DNA from: Bacteroidota bacterium
Lineage (GTDB): Bacteria > Bacteroidota > Ignavibacteria > UBA10030 > SZUA-254
Direction: 5' to 3'
DNA length: 49,762 nucleotides
Assembly: GCA_020056225.1 (NCBI GenBank)
Contig: JAGVIE010000020.1
Coordinates: 70,331 to 120,092 of the forward strand
Of the stretch, positions 18,194 through 26,545 are shown in pieces. Position 1 is the stretch's first letter; the number at the start of each line of letters is the position of its first letter. The translations under genes were made by a program, and so were the position numbers. A model generated the notes under the pieces. It saw nothing but the letters and a program-made list of their open reading frames with translations. It did no database searches and was not told where the DNA came from.

Positions 18194-19281
18194 CAGAATT
18201 TTTTGCGGATTTCGGCGAGAAAAATATAACCATCAGAGGCATGCCCAATAAAACGTTCCACACTTCCCCACAAGGTTATGGACTTGAATATGTTTGTAAA
18301 GATATCGAGTGAATACGATGTGTAAACCAATAAGTCACCGGTTCGTGATATCGTATTGCGATTCACCTGATATCGTAGTGATGCATCGAGCAAATTGAAA
18401 ATATTTTTCTGCACACTCAATCCATAAATTTTTGACTTAGCGTATTCGGTCGAGTTCAATGACACAGAAAACCGTGATGTGAACCCAGAATTAAAAGCAT
18501 TAGAAAAATTGACTGAAGAATAATTTAGATATTCTTTACCAAGTTGACCGGAGACCAGGCGGGGCGAGTAATTGTTATAGATTGATATGCCATAAGGTAA
18601 CCACACGTTAATATTAACATTCGGTGTAGTACGAATTCTTAAATCGAGAAGAGAATCCGGGATTGTTCGGATTGAAGCGAATGAATAGGACGGTCTCCAC
18701 ATAACTAAACCTGCACCTATTACAATTGTAGATGGAAAGCGATAATCAACATTCGCATTGAAAAGAGCGGGTTTTGGTGATAGAATGTATTCAGTTTCAG
18801 ATTTCATTCGCAAATCAAGATCGCACAGCGCGCTAATGCTCAATCGTTCAAGAGGAAATATTCTGAAGGATCCGCTTAAAGACTCACGATTAAGAAGAGA
18901 GCCGTAATATGATCGAGCATAAGAAATACTTAACGATGGATGCAGTATACTGTTTGTGGAATATGATCCAAATACAGCCGCTTTTTTAATGTTTGAGGAA
19001 AATGTTCGTTGTGTATATCCCGGTTCAAATCCGGCGACTAAACCAAACGTCAAACCATCAGAAGTTCTGAGAGCCATTAAACCGTCAACGTATCCGATCC
19101 CCGGAGAATATGTTGGTACAATTCGTCCTATGGAAATAATATTTGTTCCATCATTGAATGAAAGTGAAAATCTATAAATCCTCGAACGGTCGATACCTTT
19201 GGAGGAAAAAGGACTTAAATTACCTTGGTATAACTGTCTAAGGTTAGCGTAGATTTCAAAGCTAGCCGGTATCCCGGTCAA
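18193..19281 (-). pseudogene. Outer-membrane barrel, downstream part after an in-frame amber codon
   Basis: This 362-codon frame encodes alternating amphipathic strands with Gly/Tyr/Asn turns and ends in a strand finishing with Phe (EIRKKF), as outer-membrane barrels do. Its nominal start is a TTG inside a continuous strand (GRL-TGIPASFEIYANL). There is no signal peptide or ribosome binding site, and the 23 codons before it back to the TAG at 19353 also read as barrel strands. It is in the same frame as the upstream 148-codon piece. It is therefore best read as the main part of one roughly 534-codon gene, 19797-18193, interrupted by TAG. The predicted role is the outer-membrane sleeve for the multiheme cytochromes. 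Confidence 0.7.
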
Positions 19282-19350
19282 CCTGCCGGTGAGATTAATG
19301 ATGCCACCAGATTGTGAATATTTAAAATTAGTTACTGAGGAGGTAGTACC

Positions 19351-19353
19351 CTA
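19351..19353 (-). other. In-frame TAG codon splitting the barrel gene
   Basis: The minus strand reads ...GGATTGCAATAT-TAG-GGTACTACC.... Both sides are in one frame and both encode barrel-like strands. TAG ends other genes here (rpiB, the SDR gene), so general amber recoding is unlikely. A point mutation, an assembly error or local readthrough remain. Confidence 0.75.
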
Positions 19354-19797
19354 ATATTGCAATCCGACTGAGCCATGGATTAATAACCAGCTATAAGATG
19401 ATGATTGGATGCTGTCTTTACCGACAGAGTCCGTTACAACAATTATTGGTTTGGAATCAATTACGGTTTCTATGGGATAATCGATTGATGAACTTTTGGT
19501 TTCACTGATGAGCGGAATAAAAATCAATGCATCTCCAACCTTCAAATCTCTTTTCTTATCAAGAATAGTGCAGACTGATGTTTTTGAACTCGTGGCAAAA
19601 ACTTTCAGAACTGCAATAGTATCATTACCTGAAAAAGCAATAATTAAGCTCGAGTCAATAACACCGGCATCTCTTCCCAAAGATGTATATACAACACCTG
19701 ATGAAATGTAAGTAATGCGACCAGTGATAACGGATTTCTGCCCGTAGGCAGATAATGCGAAAACAAAAAAGATGAGTATGAATGTAATACTTTTCAT
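19351..19797 (-). CDS. Outer-membrane barrel, signal peptide and N-terminal domain (split by amber)
   Basis: A 148-residue frame with a clear signal peptide (MKSITFILIFFVFALSAYG-Q) and a small beta domain (VITGRITYISSGVVYTSLGRDAGVIDSSLI...TSVCTILDKKRDLKVGDAL), similar in layout to the SH3-like N-terminal domains of some Bacteroidota surface proteins. The final residues SSYSWLLIHGSVGLQY look like the first barrel strand, cut by TAG at 19353-19351. The same frame then continues for 386 sense codons. The start overlaps the 22-heme cytochrome stop in ATGA, fixing it within the operon. As it stands the product would be a free periplasmic domain; an intact gene is expected in relatives. Confidence 0.7.
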   Translation of the reverse strand: MKSITFILIFFVFALSAYGQKSVITGRITYISSGVVYTSLGRDAGVIDSSLIIAFSGNDTIAVLKVFATSSKTSVCTILDKKRDLKVGDALIFIPLISETKSSSIDYPIETVIDSKPIIVVTDSVGKDSIQSSSYSWLLIHGSVGLQY

Positions 19798-21464
19798 TTT
19801 ACGTTTTCATGGCATCTAAAACACTCGGAACTCAAGTAAACATAATTTCCAACATCAGTATGTTTTGCATTCATGTCTGTTTGATTGTGCTCATGGCAAT
19901 CAACACATGAATACTGTTTATAATCGGACTGAGTAGTGTGGCAATCCGTACATAGTGTCCATCTCCCCTGATGCGCTCCTGAATAGATTCTGAAATATTG
20001 CTGATCATGATTAAAGGTTGAAGGAGACCAGGCAGAAGTTGAATGACAGGGTGAACAATCATGCGGGAAATTGGCAACTGCATGATTAGGATCCGTCGGT
20101 CGAATGTAATCATCCTGATGACAGGCATAACAGTCAGAGTACGTGAGCTGATAATTGTCGCCTGTGTGGCAGGACAGACATTGTGTAGTGGTATGCTGAC
20201 CGGTTAATGGAAATTTCGTTATCGAATGATCAAACGTTGCCGGACTCCATGAATCAGTAGAATGACATTTAGAACAATCTGTATCATAGTTTCCGGCAAG
20301 ATGATTTGGATTATTCGTATTCTGATAATCGTTTTGATGACATGAATAGCAACCGCTGTAAACAAGCTGATAATTACCGTTTAAATGGCAAGATTGGCAT
20401 GTAATTGTTTTGTGTTTACCTGTCAAATCGAATTTTGTAGTAGAATGATCGAATGTTGCAGGCTCCCAAGAATCTGTAGAGTGACACTGGGAACAATCGG
20501 TACTGAACCCTCCGGTAAGATGGTTCGGATTGATCACATTCTGATAATCGGTCTGATGGCATGTATAACAGCCGCTATAGACAAGCAGATAATTGCCATT
20601 AATGTGACAAGATTGGCATGAAATTGTTCTATGTTTACCGGTTAGATTAAATTTTGTTGAAGCATGATTAAACGTTGATGGAGTCCAAGCAGCGGTTGAA
20701 TGACACATCTGGCAAGCATGACTCACTCCTGCAGAAACATGATCAAATGAAACAGCGGTTGTGAAATCTGCTGAGTGGCAGTTGAAACACTCACTTGAAA
20801 GATTCCTGAATTGATTGTTCTTATGGCATTGTATACAAATAATTGCACGATGAGCACCGGTTAACGGAAATGCAGTCAGCGAATGATCGAAGCTTCCACC
20901 CCAACTTAAAGCTGTAAAATTATGACAATTCCGGCAGTCAACAGGGAATAGTTCTTTGACATGACTTGGATTTAAAGTCGCTCTATAATCATGCTCATGA
21001 CAACCTATACAAGTGATCGGTGTTCCTGCGAAGCGATAGGTTGATGCACGCTCATGACAGGCACTGCAATCCAACTGGGCATGCTTACCAAGCAGTGGAA
21101 ATCTAGTTTGCTGATGCTTTTGTTTCATATCCGTGATTATCCATGAATTCATATCATGGCAACGTTTACACTCATTACCGAGTTCCGATCGGTGAACATC
21201 AATATGACAAGCGGTACATTCGGAATTTTGCCGTACGAACTTTAAATCATTGTGGCAAGATTTACATGGAACATTCTTGTGGTATCCTATGAGAGAAAAA
21301 CCGGTCGAATTATGATTGAATATTGTACTATCACTCAGCTTCCAGGATGTTGTTGAATGACATTCCCCACAAGGTCGATTTAGTTTCCCGTGAGGAGATT
21401 GCGACTTTTGTGCGTTGATGTTTGTAACGCCTACTAATATGGCGAATATAATAAATCGTATCAT
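19794..21464 (-). CDS. Exported 22-heme cytochrome c
   Basis: From the ATG at 21464, which overlaps the upstream stop in ATGA, the product is 556 residues with a signal peptide (MIRFIIFAILVGVTNINA). I count 22 CxxCH heme-binding sites across its whole length, about one per 25 residues, with many extra His (FDHS, TGKH, NPNH) placed to serve as second axial ligands. No catalytic domain is visible, so electron transfer along a heme wire is the likely function. The middle contains three tandem 73-residue units with three hemes each. It lies between the 20-heme cytochrome and the barrel gene. A longer start at 21488 is possible but overlaps more. Confidence 0.9.
   Translation of the reverse strand: MIRFIIFAILVGVTNINAQKSQSPHGKLNRPCGECHSTTSWKLSDSTIFNHNSTGFSLIGYHKNVPCKSCHNDLKFVRQNSECTACHIDVHRSELGNECKRCHDMNSWIITDMKQKHQQTRFPLLGKHAQLDCSACHERASTYRFAGTPITCIGCHEHDYRATLNPSHVKELFPVDCRNCHNFTALSWGGSFDHSLTAFPLTGAHRAIICIQCHKNNQFRNLSSECFNCHSADFTTAVSFDHVSAGVSHACQMCHSTAAWTPSTFNHASTKFNLTGKHRTISCQSCHINGNYLLVYSGCYTCHQTDYQNVINPNHLTGGFSTDCSQCHSTDSWEPATFDHSTTKFDLTGKHKTITCQSCHLNGNYQLVYSGCYSCHQNDYQNTNNPNHLAGNYDTDCSKCHSTDSWSPATFDHSITKFPLTGQHTTTQCLSCHTGDNYQLTYSDCYACHQDDYIRPTDPNHAVANFPHDCSPCHSTSAWSPSTFNHDQQYFRIYSGAHQGRWTLCTDCHTTQSDYKQYSCVDCHEHNQTDMNAKHTDVGNYVYLSSECFRCHENVK
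20049..20705 (-). repeat. Three tandem 219-bp units in the 22-heme cytochrome
   Basis: Three in-frame units of exactly 73 codons run CHST(A/D)(A/S)W...TKF.LTG.H...C.SCH...NY.L.YS.CY.CHQ.DY...NPNH...DCS. Each carries three heme sites. The first two units are the most alike and the third has diverged. The array looks like growth of a heme wire by internal duplication. Confidence 0.85.
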
Positions 21465-23131
21465 TGGACGATTCCTTTTTGATGACATGATTCGCAGGAA
21501 ATTTCCAAAGGTTTGAAGCGAATAAACTGCAATTTCCCGTCTTTTTCAGATTTATGACATGATGAACACGATACATTCAAATGCTTACCGGTGAGTTTAA
21601 ATTTACTCTGTGTTTCGTGATTGAAGATTAGCGATCTCCAACCTTCAGCCGTATGGCATTTGAAGCAGTTTGTTTTACCAGACTCGCTAAACTGCCCTAT
21701 ATGCGGATCAACATGGCACGATTCACAATCGGATGGTATTTTTTTAAAAACAACTTTACCAGATAAAATATCGGCAGCTTTATGACATTTAGCACATCCA
21801 ACATTTTTGTGACGACCTGTGAGCGAAAATGCGGTGATTGAATGATCAAACGATGCGTTCCTCCATCCTGTTGTGACATGACAATTCCCACAACTTTTTT
21901 CTTTCATAATCGAAGTGAAAGCACCGCCATGAATATCCTTGTGGCACGATTCACACAAAATATTTGTAAAACGAAATATTGGAATCTCAGATTCTTTTTT
22001 ACGATGACAACTATTACATGGTATAGCCGCGTGCGCCCCATTAAGCGGGAAACGTGTGGTCGTGTGTTTTTCCAGTGAATAAGTGCTTAGCTTAAATCCA
22101 CTAAGAGAATGACATACCGAGCAATCGTTTTTATAAGAGCGCATGAATACTCCATCGTGCTTATCAGAATGGCAATCTGTACAATTATTATGATCTCGTT
22201 TAAAGCGGGCTTTAAAATCCTGTTTATCAGTCTTCGAATGACATTTCTCGCATTTTATTTCTTTATGCATGCCCGTAAGTTTATATCTGGTCATATCATG
22301 ATTGAACTGATTATTCGATGCTTCTCCCCATCCCACCGGTGAATGACAGCTTGAACAAATTTTCTCATTCAAAAATGAGTTGTGTGGAGATTGATGGCAC
22401 GGTTTGCAATCTGTAAAATCATTTTTTATTAAAGTGATTTTACCATCGTGGCTATTCTCATTCATTGATGGATGACATTTACTGCATTTGGTTTGCAGAT
22501 GTTTTCCAATTAATGGGAATTTTGTACGAGTATGATCTAAGCGGCTTACTTTTTTCCATCCGTCTGGAGTGTGGCAAGAAGAACACTCCTGACCGAATTT
22601 GTTTTTATGAGGATCAGGATGGCAAGATATACAAGCATGAGTTAATCCGAGATACGTCTTGCGTTTACTTTTTTCCAAAATTTTCTTTATGGTCATATCT
22701 TTGCGATATATCGAAGAATGACACTTCTCGCAACTGATAGAAGAATGTTTCCCAGACAGATTAAATCCAGTTTTAATGTGATCAAATTTATTCTCTTCGA
22801 AAAGGACTGTTTTCGATTCACGACCTAAATGTTCTTTATGACATTTTACGCAAGACTCCGTGGCTGTAACACCGTGATACCCGTGTTTTTCTTTCCTAAG
22901 AATTTGAATTTCCTCGTGGCAGGTGAGGCATTTCGCTCCACTGATTTCCGAACCCACTTCATGGCAGTTTGTGCAATTCTGTGAACCATCAAGATGCTGG
23001 TGAGAATTCGAAAGATCACCTGGAGAAAACTGAGCAAAAAGATTTATAGTAATGAATCCCAAGAAAAATAGTTGATAAAAAAATAGAGAACAAGATATCC
23101 TTGACAAAAACATTTTATTCATTTGTGGCAT
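21461..23131 (-). CDS. Exported 20-heme cytochrome c
   Basis: The 556-residue product from the ATG at 23131 starts with a signal region (LSRISCSLFFYQLFFLGFITINLFA). It holds 20 CxxCH sites and abundant spaced His, in repeated blocks of the form SCH...GW...FDH..T.F.LTGKH...C.KCH. The blocks resemble those of its 22-heme neighbour but are less regular, so the two are distant paralogs. The start is chosen because its ATG shares one base with the stop of the cytochrome b gene (TGATG); codons 4, 7 or upstream 23143 are alternatives. It is probably a periplasmic or surface electron carrier fed by the membrane cytochrome b. Confidence 0.9.
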   Translation of the reverse strand: MPQMNKMFLSRISCSLFFYQLFFLGFITINLFAQFSPGDLSNSHQHLDGSQNCTNCHEVGSEISGAKCLTCHEEIQILRKEKHGYHGVTATESCVKCHKEHLGRESKTVLFEENKFDHIKTGFNLSGKHSSISCEKCHSSIYRKDMTIKKILEKSKRKTYLGLTHACISCHPDPHKNKFGQECSSCHTPDGWKKVSRLDHTRTKFPLIGKHLQTKCSKCHPSMNENSHDGKITLIKNDFTDCKPCHQSPHNSFLNEKICSSCHSPVGWGEASNNQFNHDMTRYKLTGMHKEIKCEKCHSKTDKQDFKARFKRDHNNCTDCHSDKHDGVFMRSYKNDCSVCHSLSGFKLSTYSLEKHTTTRFPLNGAHAAIPCNSCHRKKESEIPIFRFTNILCESCHKDIHGGAFTSIMKEKSCGNCHVTTGWRNASFDHSITAFSLTGRHKNVGCAKCHKAADILSGKVVFKKIPSDCESCHVDPHIGQFSESGKTNCFKCHTAEGWRSLIFNHETQSKFKLTGKHLNVSCSSCHKSEKDGKLQFIRFKPLEISCESCHQKGIVQ

Positions 23132-24000
23132 CAAAATATCCATCTATACCCAAGTAAAATTACAACAACAACATGAACGATGAGGGTGACAAACATAATA
23201 ATGGTAAACGGTAAATGAATAAGATGCCAATTATGAAAGAACCGCTCGACCTGTCCAAGCACAAACGTTTTTTGAGTCAAAGCTGCTCTTGCAAGAGCAG
23301 CATGTTTAAGAGGCAGGGCGGCCTCGGGTGCAATTTTATTCCATGATAAGATTTCATGAATTTTACCCCGCACTTGAATCTTAGATTTTTCAAGTCTAAT
23401 GATCGTTACTATGGTTTGCCAGAAAGTTTGAGGGGGTTGAAATCCAGTAAAAGATCTGTCAATCGTTTGCCTTAAAAATATTCCAACAGGATATTCCTGC
23501 AGAACTTCAGCAATATTTTTCATTTCCGATTCAATCTCTTCCATTGTCAGTTGTGTGCCATTGAGATTGCGCGGGATAAGGACATACAAAAATCGACCAA
23601 TTATTCCGCTCATTGTCACTGAAAGCATAGTCCAGAGAGTAATCGCCGCAATACCACCCGACTTGAACGTAGTATGATAGATGATAAATATCGGACCAAG
23701 TAAACATAGGATGATATGAAAATGCAACCAGTTGGCTAACAAACCAAAAGAGCGAAGTCTATTAATTCTCTTGCGAAATGAATAAGAACCTACACCGATA
23801 ATTATCATGAGCGAACCCGCTATTCCAAGTCCATGGCTAAAAACACCCGAAGGTTTCATTGTTTGATAATCTGGACGAAATGCCCTTAACGCAATTGGTG
23901 TATCGTAATAATTCCAGCCATTAAATGTCAAGAGAACTATCATAAAACCGCATAAGGCAAGAAGAATAATTGGGAAATAGTTTCCTATAACTCGTTTCAT
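23131..24000 (-). CDS. Integral membrane di-heme b-type cytochrome
   Basis: The 289-residue protein has about five hydrophobic helices (near residues 10-28, 54-74, 90-110, 118-140 and 260-284). Two helices carry His pairs 14 positions apart: His95/His109 and His262/His276. This is the bis-His, two-heme spacing of bc1-type four-helix bundles. The loop between residues 150 and 250 is cytoplasmic-looking and charged. It would pass electrons between the quinone or flavoprotein side and the exported multiheme cytochromes. It is the first gene of the operon; ATG at 24000 is preferred over a TTG at 24015. No quinone-site motif can be named with confidence. Confidence 0.75.
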   Translation of the reverse strand: MKRVIGNYFPIILLALCGFMIVLLTFNGWNYYDTPIALRAFRPDYQTMKPSGVFSHGLGIAGSLMIIIGVGSYSFRKRINRLRSFGLLANWLHFHIILCLLGPIFIIYHTTFKSGGIAAITLWTMLSVTMSGIIGRFLYVLIPRNLNGTQLTMEEIESEMKNIAEVLQEYPVGIFLRQTIDRSFTGFQPPQTFWQTIVTIIRLEKSKIQVRGKIHEILSWNKIAPEAALPLKHAALARAALTQKTFVLGQVERFFHNWHLIHLPFTIIMFVTLIVHVVVVILLGYRWIF

Positions 24001-24392
24001 CGGCCGTTTACACAATCGATATTAAATAACTTAAATATGACCTATCAACAATAGATGAGTTTACTTCATTTAAAATATGAATTTTTATTGATTCCTCAAA
24101 CGTTTTTGTGATAGAATTCACTAATGTATTGAAATTGATATTTTTGAAAAGTATAAGATATTCTATACAATATAGTAAGAAGAATGAATGACAAAGCAAA
24201 AGCAATAACCTCTGTTTATCTTATCAGTAGTTTTATTCTCACACATCGAATAAAAATTTTTATATCAATAAATTTTTCAGAACCAGAGAATTTGCCAACT
24301 TCACTTTGCTACATAAACTGAATATATCTCATGTCATTTAAGAAGGGAACTCGATTTACTGAAATACTGTTGGTTCTATCAACCATCATTTT
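24001..24392. other. Divergent AT-rich spacer between the cytochrome and phosphatase operons
   Basis: The spacer should hold promoters in both directions. A plus-strand TTGAAA (24144-24149) and TACAAT (24166-24171), 16 bases apart, are the best sigma70-like pair seen, but in such AT-rich sequence the support is weak. A 65-codon minus-strand frame here (24205-24008) has no ribosome binding site and is low in complexity, so it is not called. Confidence 0.4.
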
Positions 24393-25679
24393 ATGATTAC
24401 AGATCCAAATACCATCCTTCGCGATGAGAATCAGCGTCTGCGCAAAGCAATTGACGAACTTTCCGTTCTCAATGATTTGGCTCGCGTTATCAGCTCGGCG
24501 ATGACTCTAGACGCCGTTATCGAAAATGTGGTCAAAAAGTCTGTAAAAGCTGTTCGCGGACAACAGGGCATGATCACGCTCGTTGACGAGGATATTCCTA
24601 CCGAAATGAAGACATTGATCAGGACTCAGAACTCCACATCGGACCATCAACAATTTCACCTCAACCAAAATATACTTGGCTGGATGATGATCAACAAAAA
24701 ACCAATGATGACAAACGACCTATTGTCAGACCCGCGATTTACCGGTGTTAAGACAGATGGAGAGATACGATCGATTCTATGTGTTCCACTTCTTGCAAAA
24801 AATAAGTTGATTGGGATTCTCGCTGTTTTTAATAAAAGTGAAGGTAACGGATTTACTGAGGATGATAAAAGGTTACTTTCAATTCTGGCGATACAATCCG
24901 CTCAGGTCTTGGAAACTACTCGCCTCTATCAGCAGGAGCAGTCGTTGAAAGTGATTCAGGAACAAGTTCGTCTTGCGGCAGTAATTCAAAATGATCTTTT
25001 GCCAAAAAAGTTTCCAACAGTTCCGGGGTACGAAATTGTTGGCAGAAGCATCCCGGCACAACTTGTGGGAGGTGATTATTTTGATTTCATTCCTCTGAAT
25101 AACACGAAGATGGCGATTTGTGTCGGAGACGTATCAGGGAAAGGTTTTCCTGCTTCGCTGCTCATGGCAAATCTGCAAGCGACATTACGGGGACAAACCA
25201 TGGTAACAACCTCAGCCCGACAATGCATCAATCATTCAAACAAGCTTTTATTCGAAAGTACAAGTTCGGAAAAATTTGCAACCGTCTTCTATGGTTTGTT
25301 AGACTGGGAACAGCACAAATTCCAGTTTTGCAATGCCGGCCATGATCCCCCCTTTCATATTTCCCATCATAATGAGCCAAAACGATTATCGACAGGTGGA
25401 ATTGTTCTCGGAATTATGGATTCATTCCCATACGAAGAGGAAGCTGTACTTGTATCCCAAAATGATATGATTATCATCTATACAGACGGAATTACTGAGG
25501 CAATGAATAATCGACAGGAAATGTTTGGCGAGGAAAATCTAACTTCGTTTTTAATGCAGCACCGCGATCTTTCAGCCGGTGAAGTTATGAATTTAATAAC
25601 CGCAAGAATTAAATCTCATATCGGTGATCATCCCCAATCCGATGATATTACGATTGTCGTTATTAAAAGAAAACTCTAA
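24393..25679 (+). CDS. GAF-domain SpoIIE/RsbU-type protein phosphatase
   Basis: A 428-residue cytoplasmic signalling protein. Residues 1-25 form a short coiled coil. A GAF sensor domain spans about 25-175, with typical NQNILGWMMINKKPMMTNDL and IRSILCVPLLAKNKLIGILAVFNK segments. A linker helix precedes a PP2C-like SpoIIE domain at about 195-428. Metal-binding residues are visible in GRSIPAQLVGGDYFDF, VGDVSGKGFPASLLMA, YTDGITEAMN and SDDITIVVIK. Such enzymes dephosphorylate Ser/Thr on anti-sigma antagonists or other proteins. The three kinases downstream on the same strand make it their natural counterpart, though no anti-sigma factor or antagonist gene is seen here. Confidence 0.88.
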   Translation: MITDPNTILRDENQRLRKAIDELSVLNDLARVISSAMTLDAVIENVVKKSVKAVRGQQGMITLVDEDIPTEMKTLIRTQNSTSDHQQFHLNQNILGWMMINKKPMMTNDLLSDPRFTGVKTDGEIRSILCVPLLAKNKLIGILAVFNKSEGNGFTEDDKRLLSILAIQSAQVLETTRLYQQEQSLKVIQEQVRLAAVIQNDLLPKKFPTVPGYEIVGRSIPAQLVGGDYFDFIPLNNTKMAICVGDVSGKGFPASLLMANLQATLRGQTMVTTSARQCINHSNKLLFESTSSEKFATVFYGLLDWEQHKFQFCNAGHDPPFHISHHNEPKRLSTGGIVLGIMDSFPYEEEAVLVSQNDMIIIYTDGITEAMNNRQEMFGEENLTSFLMQHRDLSAGEVMNLITARIKSHIGDHPQSDDITIVVIKRKL

Positions 25680-25775
25680 GTCATGTTTAGATCTATCTTC
25701 CATGTAAGAGGCTCTCACATATGTTCATTATTATTTTACATTTGCCTACAGATCGGACAGAAAGGAGTATAGATT

Positions 25776-26540
25776 ATGCACCTTCGCTTTGTACAAGTTA
25801 GAATCAAACCAGACAATATCCATAGTCTGCGCAGTGTATATGAAGAAAAAATCATTCCAACCATGCAAACAGTAGACGGATGTTTGTATATCGGATTGTT
25901 TCATAACATCCAACATCCCGACGAGTGCATTTCCATATCACTATGGTCAGACAGGGATAAAATTGACTCCTATGAGAAAAGCGGTGTCTTTGCAGAATTG
26001 CTCAACGCGAGTAATAAATATTTTGACGAGTCTTCGGAGTGGCAAATGAACCTCTCCGACGATCTTACACTGACGTATACCCAAATCCCTCAGGAAGCCG
26101 TTGTTAAAGATTTTATTATTTCCTCCTCCGATCAGCGACCTATTATCTACGGTAAAACACTCTATGTACGCATTGTGTCACATCAGGTCCATTCCGGGAT
26201 GAAAGATGAATTTAAGCGAATCTATAACAATGAGGTTTTACCTATACTCACAAAGGTCTATGGTTGCCGTTCTGCTTACCTTACAGAAAATCCCGAAGAC
26301 GAAGGAAAATTATTTTCAATTTCAATATGGGACACACATGCTGATGCAGATAAATACGAACAAAGCGGTTTGTTCGATACTTTGCTTAATAAATTAAAGC
26401 CCGCTTTATCGGGTGTATATCAGTGGAAAATGCGACTTGAGCGGGAAACAGGTGCTCAGGTTGTGACAACTGATGACATTACGGTTGAAGGATATTCCAT
26501 ACTCACTGGAAAGAGTTTTCAATTGAAAGGATCAATATAG
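25776..26540 (+). CDS. Tandem ABM-like (dimeric alpha/beta barrel) protein
   Basis: The 254-residue product contains two copies of a roughly 90-residue ferredoxin-like fold. Residues 1-95 (MHLRFVQVRIKP...GCLYIGLFHN...CISISLWSDRDKIDSYEKSGVFAELL) and 125-220 (LYVRIVSHQVHSG...GCRSAYLTEN...LFSISIWDTHADADKYEQSGLFDTLL) align well with each other and with ABM/YgiN-type domains. Fused copies could form an internal pseudodimer. No cofactor motif is visible. A good ribosome binding site (AAAGGAG at 25761-25767) precedes the ATG. The gene ends six bases before the first kinase, so it may be a ligand sensor or modulator in the phospho-signalling operon; this is inference. Confidence 0.7.
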   Translation: MHLRFVQVRIKPDNIHSLRSVYEEKIIPTMQTVDGCLYIGLFHNIQHPDECISISLWSDRDKIDSYEKSGVFAELLNASNKYFDESSEWQMNLSDDLTLTYTQIPQEAVVKDFIISSSDQRPIIYGKTLYVRIVSHQVHSGMKDEFKRIYNNEVLPILTKVYGCRSAYLTENPEDEGKLFSISIWDTHADADKYEQSGLFDTLLNKLKPALSGVYQWKMRLERETGAQVVTTDDITVEGYSILTGKSFQLKGSI

Positions 26541-26545
26541 AACAG

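Noticed and set aside
19351-19353. Genome-wide amber recoding as the explanation of the split barrel
   Set aside because: rpiB and the SDR gene in this window end with TAG exactly at the family's usual C-terminus, so TAG acts as stop here.
20049-20705. Regular repeats that might suggest a CRISPR array
   Set aside because: The period is 219 bp, in frame, and each unit encodes three heme sites; there are no short identical repeats with unique spacers.
22465-22737. 90-codon plus-strand frame inside the 20-heme cytochrome
   Set aside because: Antisense to a clearly coding CxxCH-rich gene; the translation has no domain features.
24008-24205. 65-codon minus-strand frame upstream of the cytochrome b gene
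   Set aside because: Leu/Ile-rich low-complexity translation of AT-rich promoter DNA, no ribosome binding site, and overlap with the operon start.
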